From positions 1-6,522 of the forward strand of contig DAOUTP010000104.1 of the NCBI GenBank assembly GCA_030626645.1: 6,522 nt of DNA. The letters are read 5' to 3'. Made by a program: the position numbers and the translations under genes. This document shows positions 6,394 through 6,522 of this stretch, in pieces (position 1 is the first letter of the stretch; every line of letters begins with the position of its first letter). Source of the stretch: Candidatus Cloacimonadota bacterium. Lineage in GTDB: Bacteria > Cloacimonadota > Cloacimonadia > Cloacimonadales > TCS61. A model generated the notes under the pieces. The model had not been told where the DNA came from, ran no database searches, and saw only the letters and a program-made list of their open reading frames with translations.

Positions 6394-6419
6394 AAAAGCC
6401 TTGCATTTGCAGGGCTTTT
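6394..6419. terminator. Bidirectional intrinsic terminator
   Basis: An 11-bp stem (6394-6404 pairing with 6409-6419, one G-U pair on the plus transcript) closes on the 4-nt loop ATTT. It has A-rich sequence on the left and T-rich sequence on the right, so it works in both directions. It lies 31 bp after the SPOR gene stop and 24 bp after the stop of the convergent minus-strand carrier gene. It should terminate both. Confidence 0.85.
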
Positions 6420-6443
6420 AAACTTTGTGAAAGATCAATATTC

Positions 6444-6522
6444 CTATTTTTTTGGTTCAATTTGGCAAAGAACATCACCTTTTGCAACTGAGTCACCAGC
6501 TATACGGATAATGTTTTTTACA
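6444..6522 (-). CDS. Biotin/lipoyl carrier domain, C-terminal end (partial)
   Basis: Only the last 25 codons lie in the window, ending with TAG at 6444-6446; the gene continues past the right edge. The visible residues, including IIRIAGDSVAKGD and the ending CQIEPKK, match the second half of a biotinyl or lipoyl domain (pattern I-x-x-G-D-x-V-x-x-G-x-x-L-x-x-I-E). The lysine that carries the cofactor would lie upstream, outside the window. The IEP-type ending recalls the acetyl-CoA carboxylase carrier protein AccB. Carrier subunits of decarboxylases or other biotin enzymes end similarly, so no symbol is given. It converges on the SPOR gene and shares its terminator. Confidence 0.7.
   Translation of the reverse strand, partial: VKNIIRIAGDSVAKGDVLCQIEPKK

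Noticed and set aside
6221..6496. Minus-strand open frame spanning the SPOR gene end and the terminator
   Set aside because: It runs through a strong bidirectional terminator and overlaps the SH3 domain antisense. The real minus-strand coding at the right edge is in a different frame and matches a biotin/lipoyl domain.

Overview
The window is AT-rich bacterial chromosome with short intergenic gaps. It carries mostly housekeeping genes plus one candidate immunity gene. There is no rRNA, tRNA, CRISPR array, insertion sequence or phage gene. The low GC content and a membrane-anchored protein with SPOR and SH3 domains suggest an anaerobic Gram-negative-type bacterium. The general style recalls Cloacimonadota-like genomes, but that placement is an impression and no gene here proves it.

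Layout. Positions 25-4669 hold five genes on the minus strand. Read in the direction of transcription they are: rsmE (16S rRNA m3U1498 methyltransferase); an HD-domain tRNA nucleotidyltransferase (cca type) starting 6 bp after rsmE; a small charged helical protein whose start codon overlaps the cca stop codon (ATGA); an intrinsic terminator; a two-part protein with a C-terminal TIR-like domain of the PF10137 (CAP12/PCTIR) type; and deoB (phosphopentomutase). The first three look like one translationally coupled unit. The TIR gene and deoB lie beyond the terminator and may be a second unit or may depend on read-through.

Positions 4670-4955 are a very AT-rich divergent intergenic region. From 4956 to 6362 a plus-strand gene encodes a protein with one membrane anchor, three tandem SPOR-like repeats and a C-terminal bacterial SH3 domain. 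This is the architecture of an envelope or septal peptidoglycan-binding protein. A strong bidirectional terminator (6394-6419) separates it from the last 25 codons of a minus-strand biotin/lipoyl carrier domain that runs off the right edge.

The most interesting items are four: the orphan TIR-like protein with its own N-terminal domain; the match between the upstream terminator arm and the TIR gene's Shine-Dalgarno sequence, which could form an anti-SD switch; the unidentified small protein coupled to cca; and the triple-SPOR plus SH3 protein. Two predicted starts were moved inward on ribosome-site evidence: the TIR gene to 2074 and rsmE to 4669.
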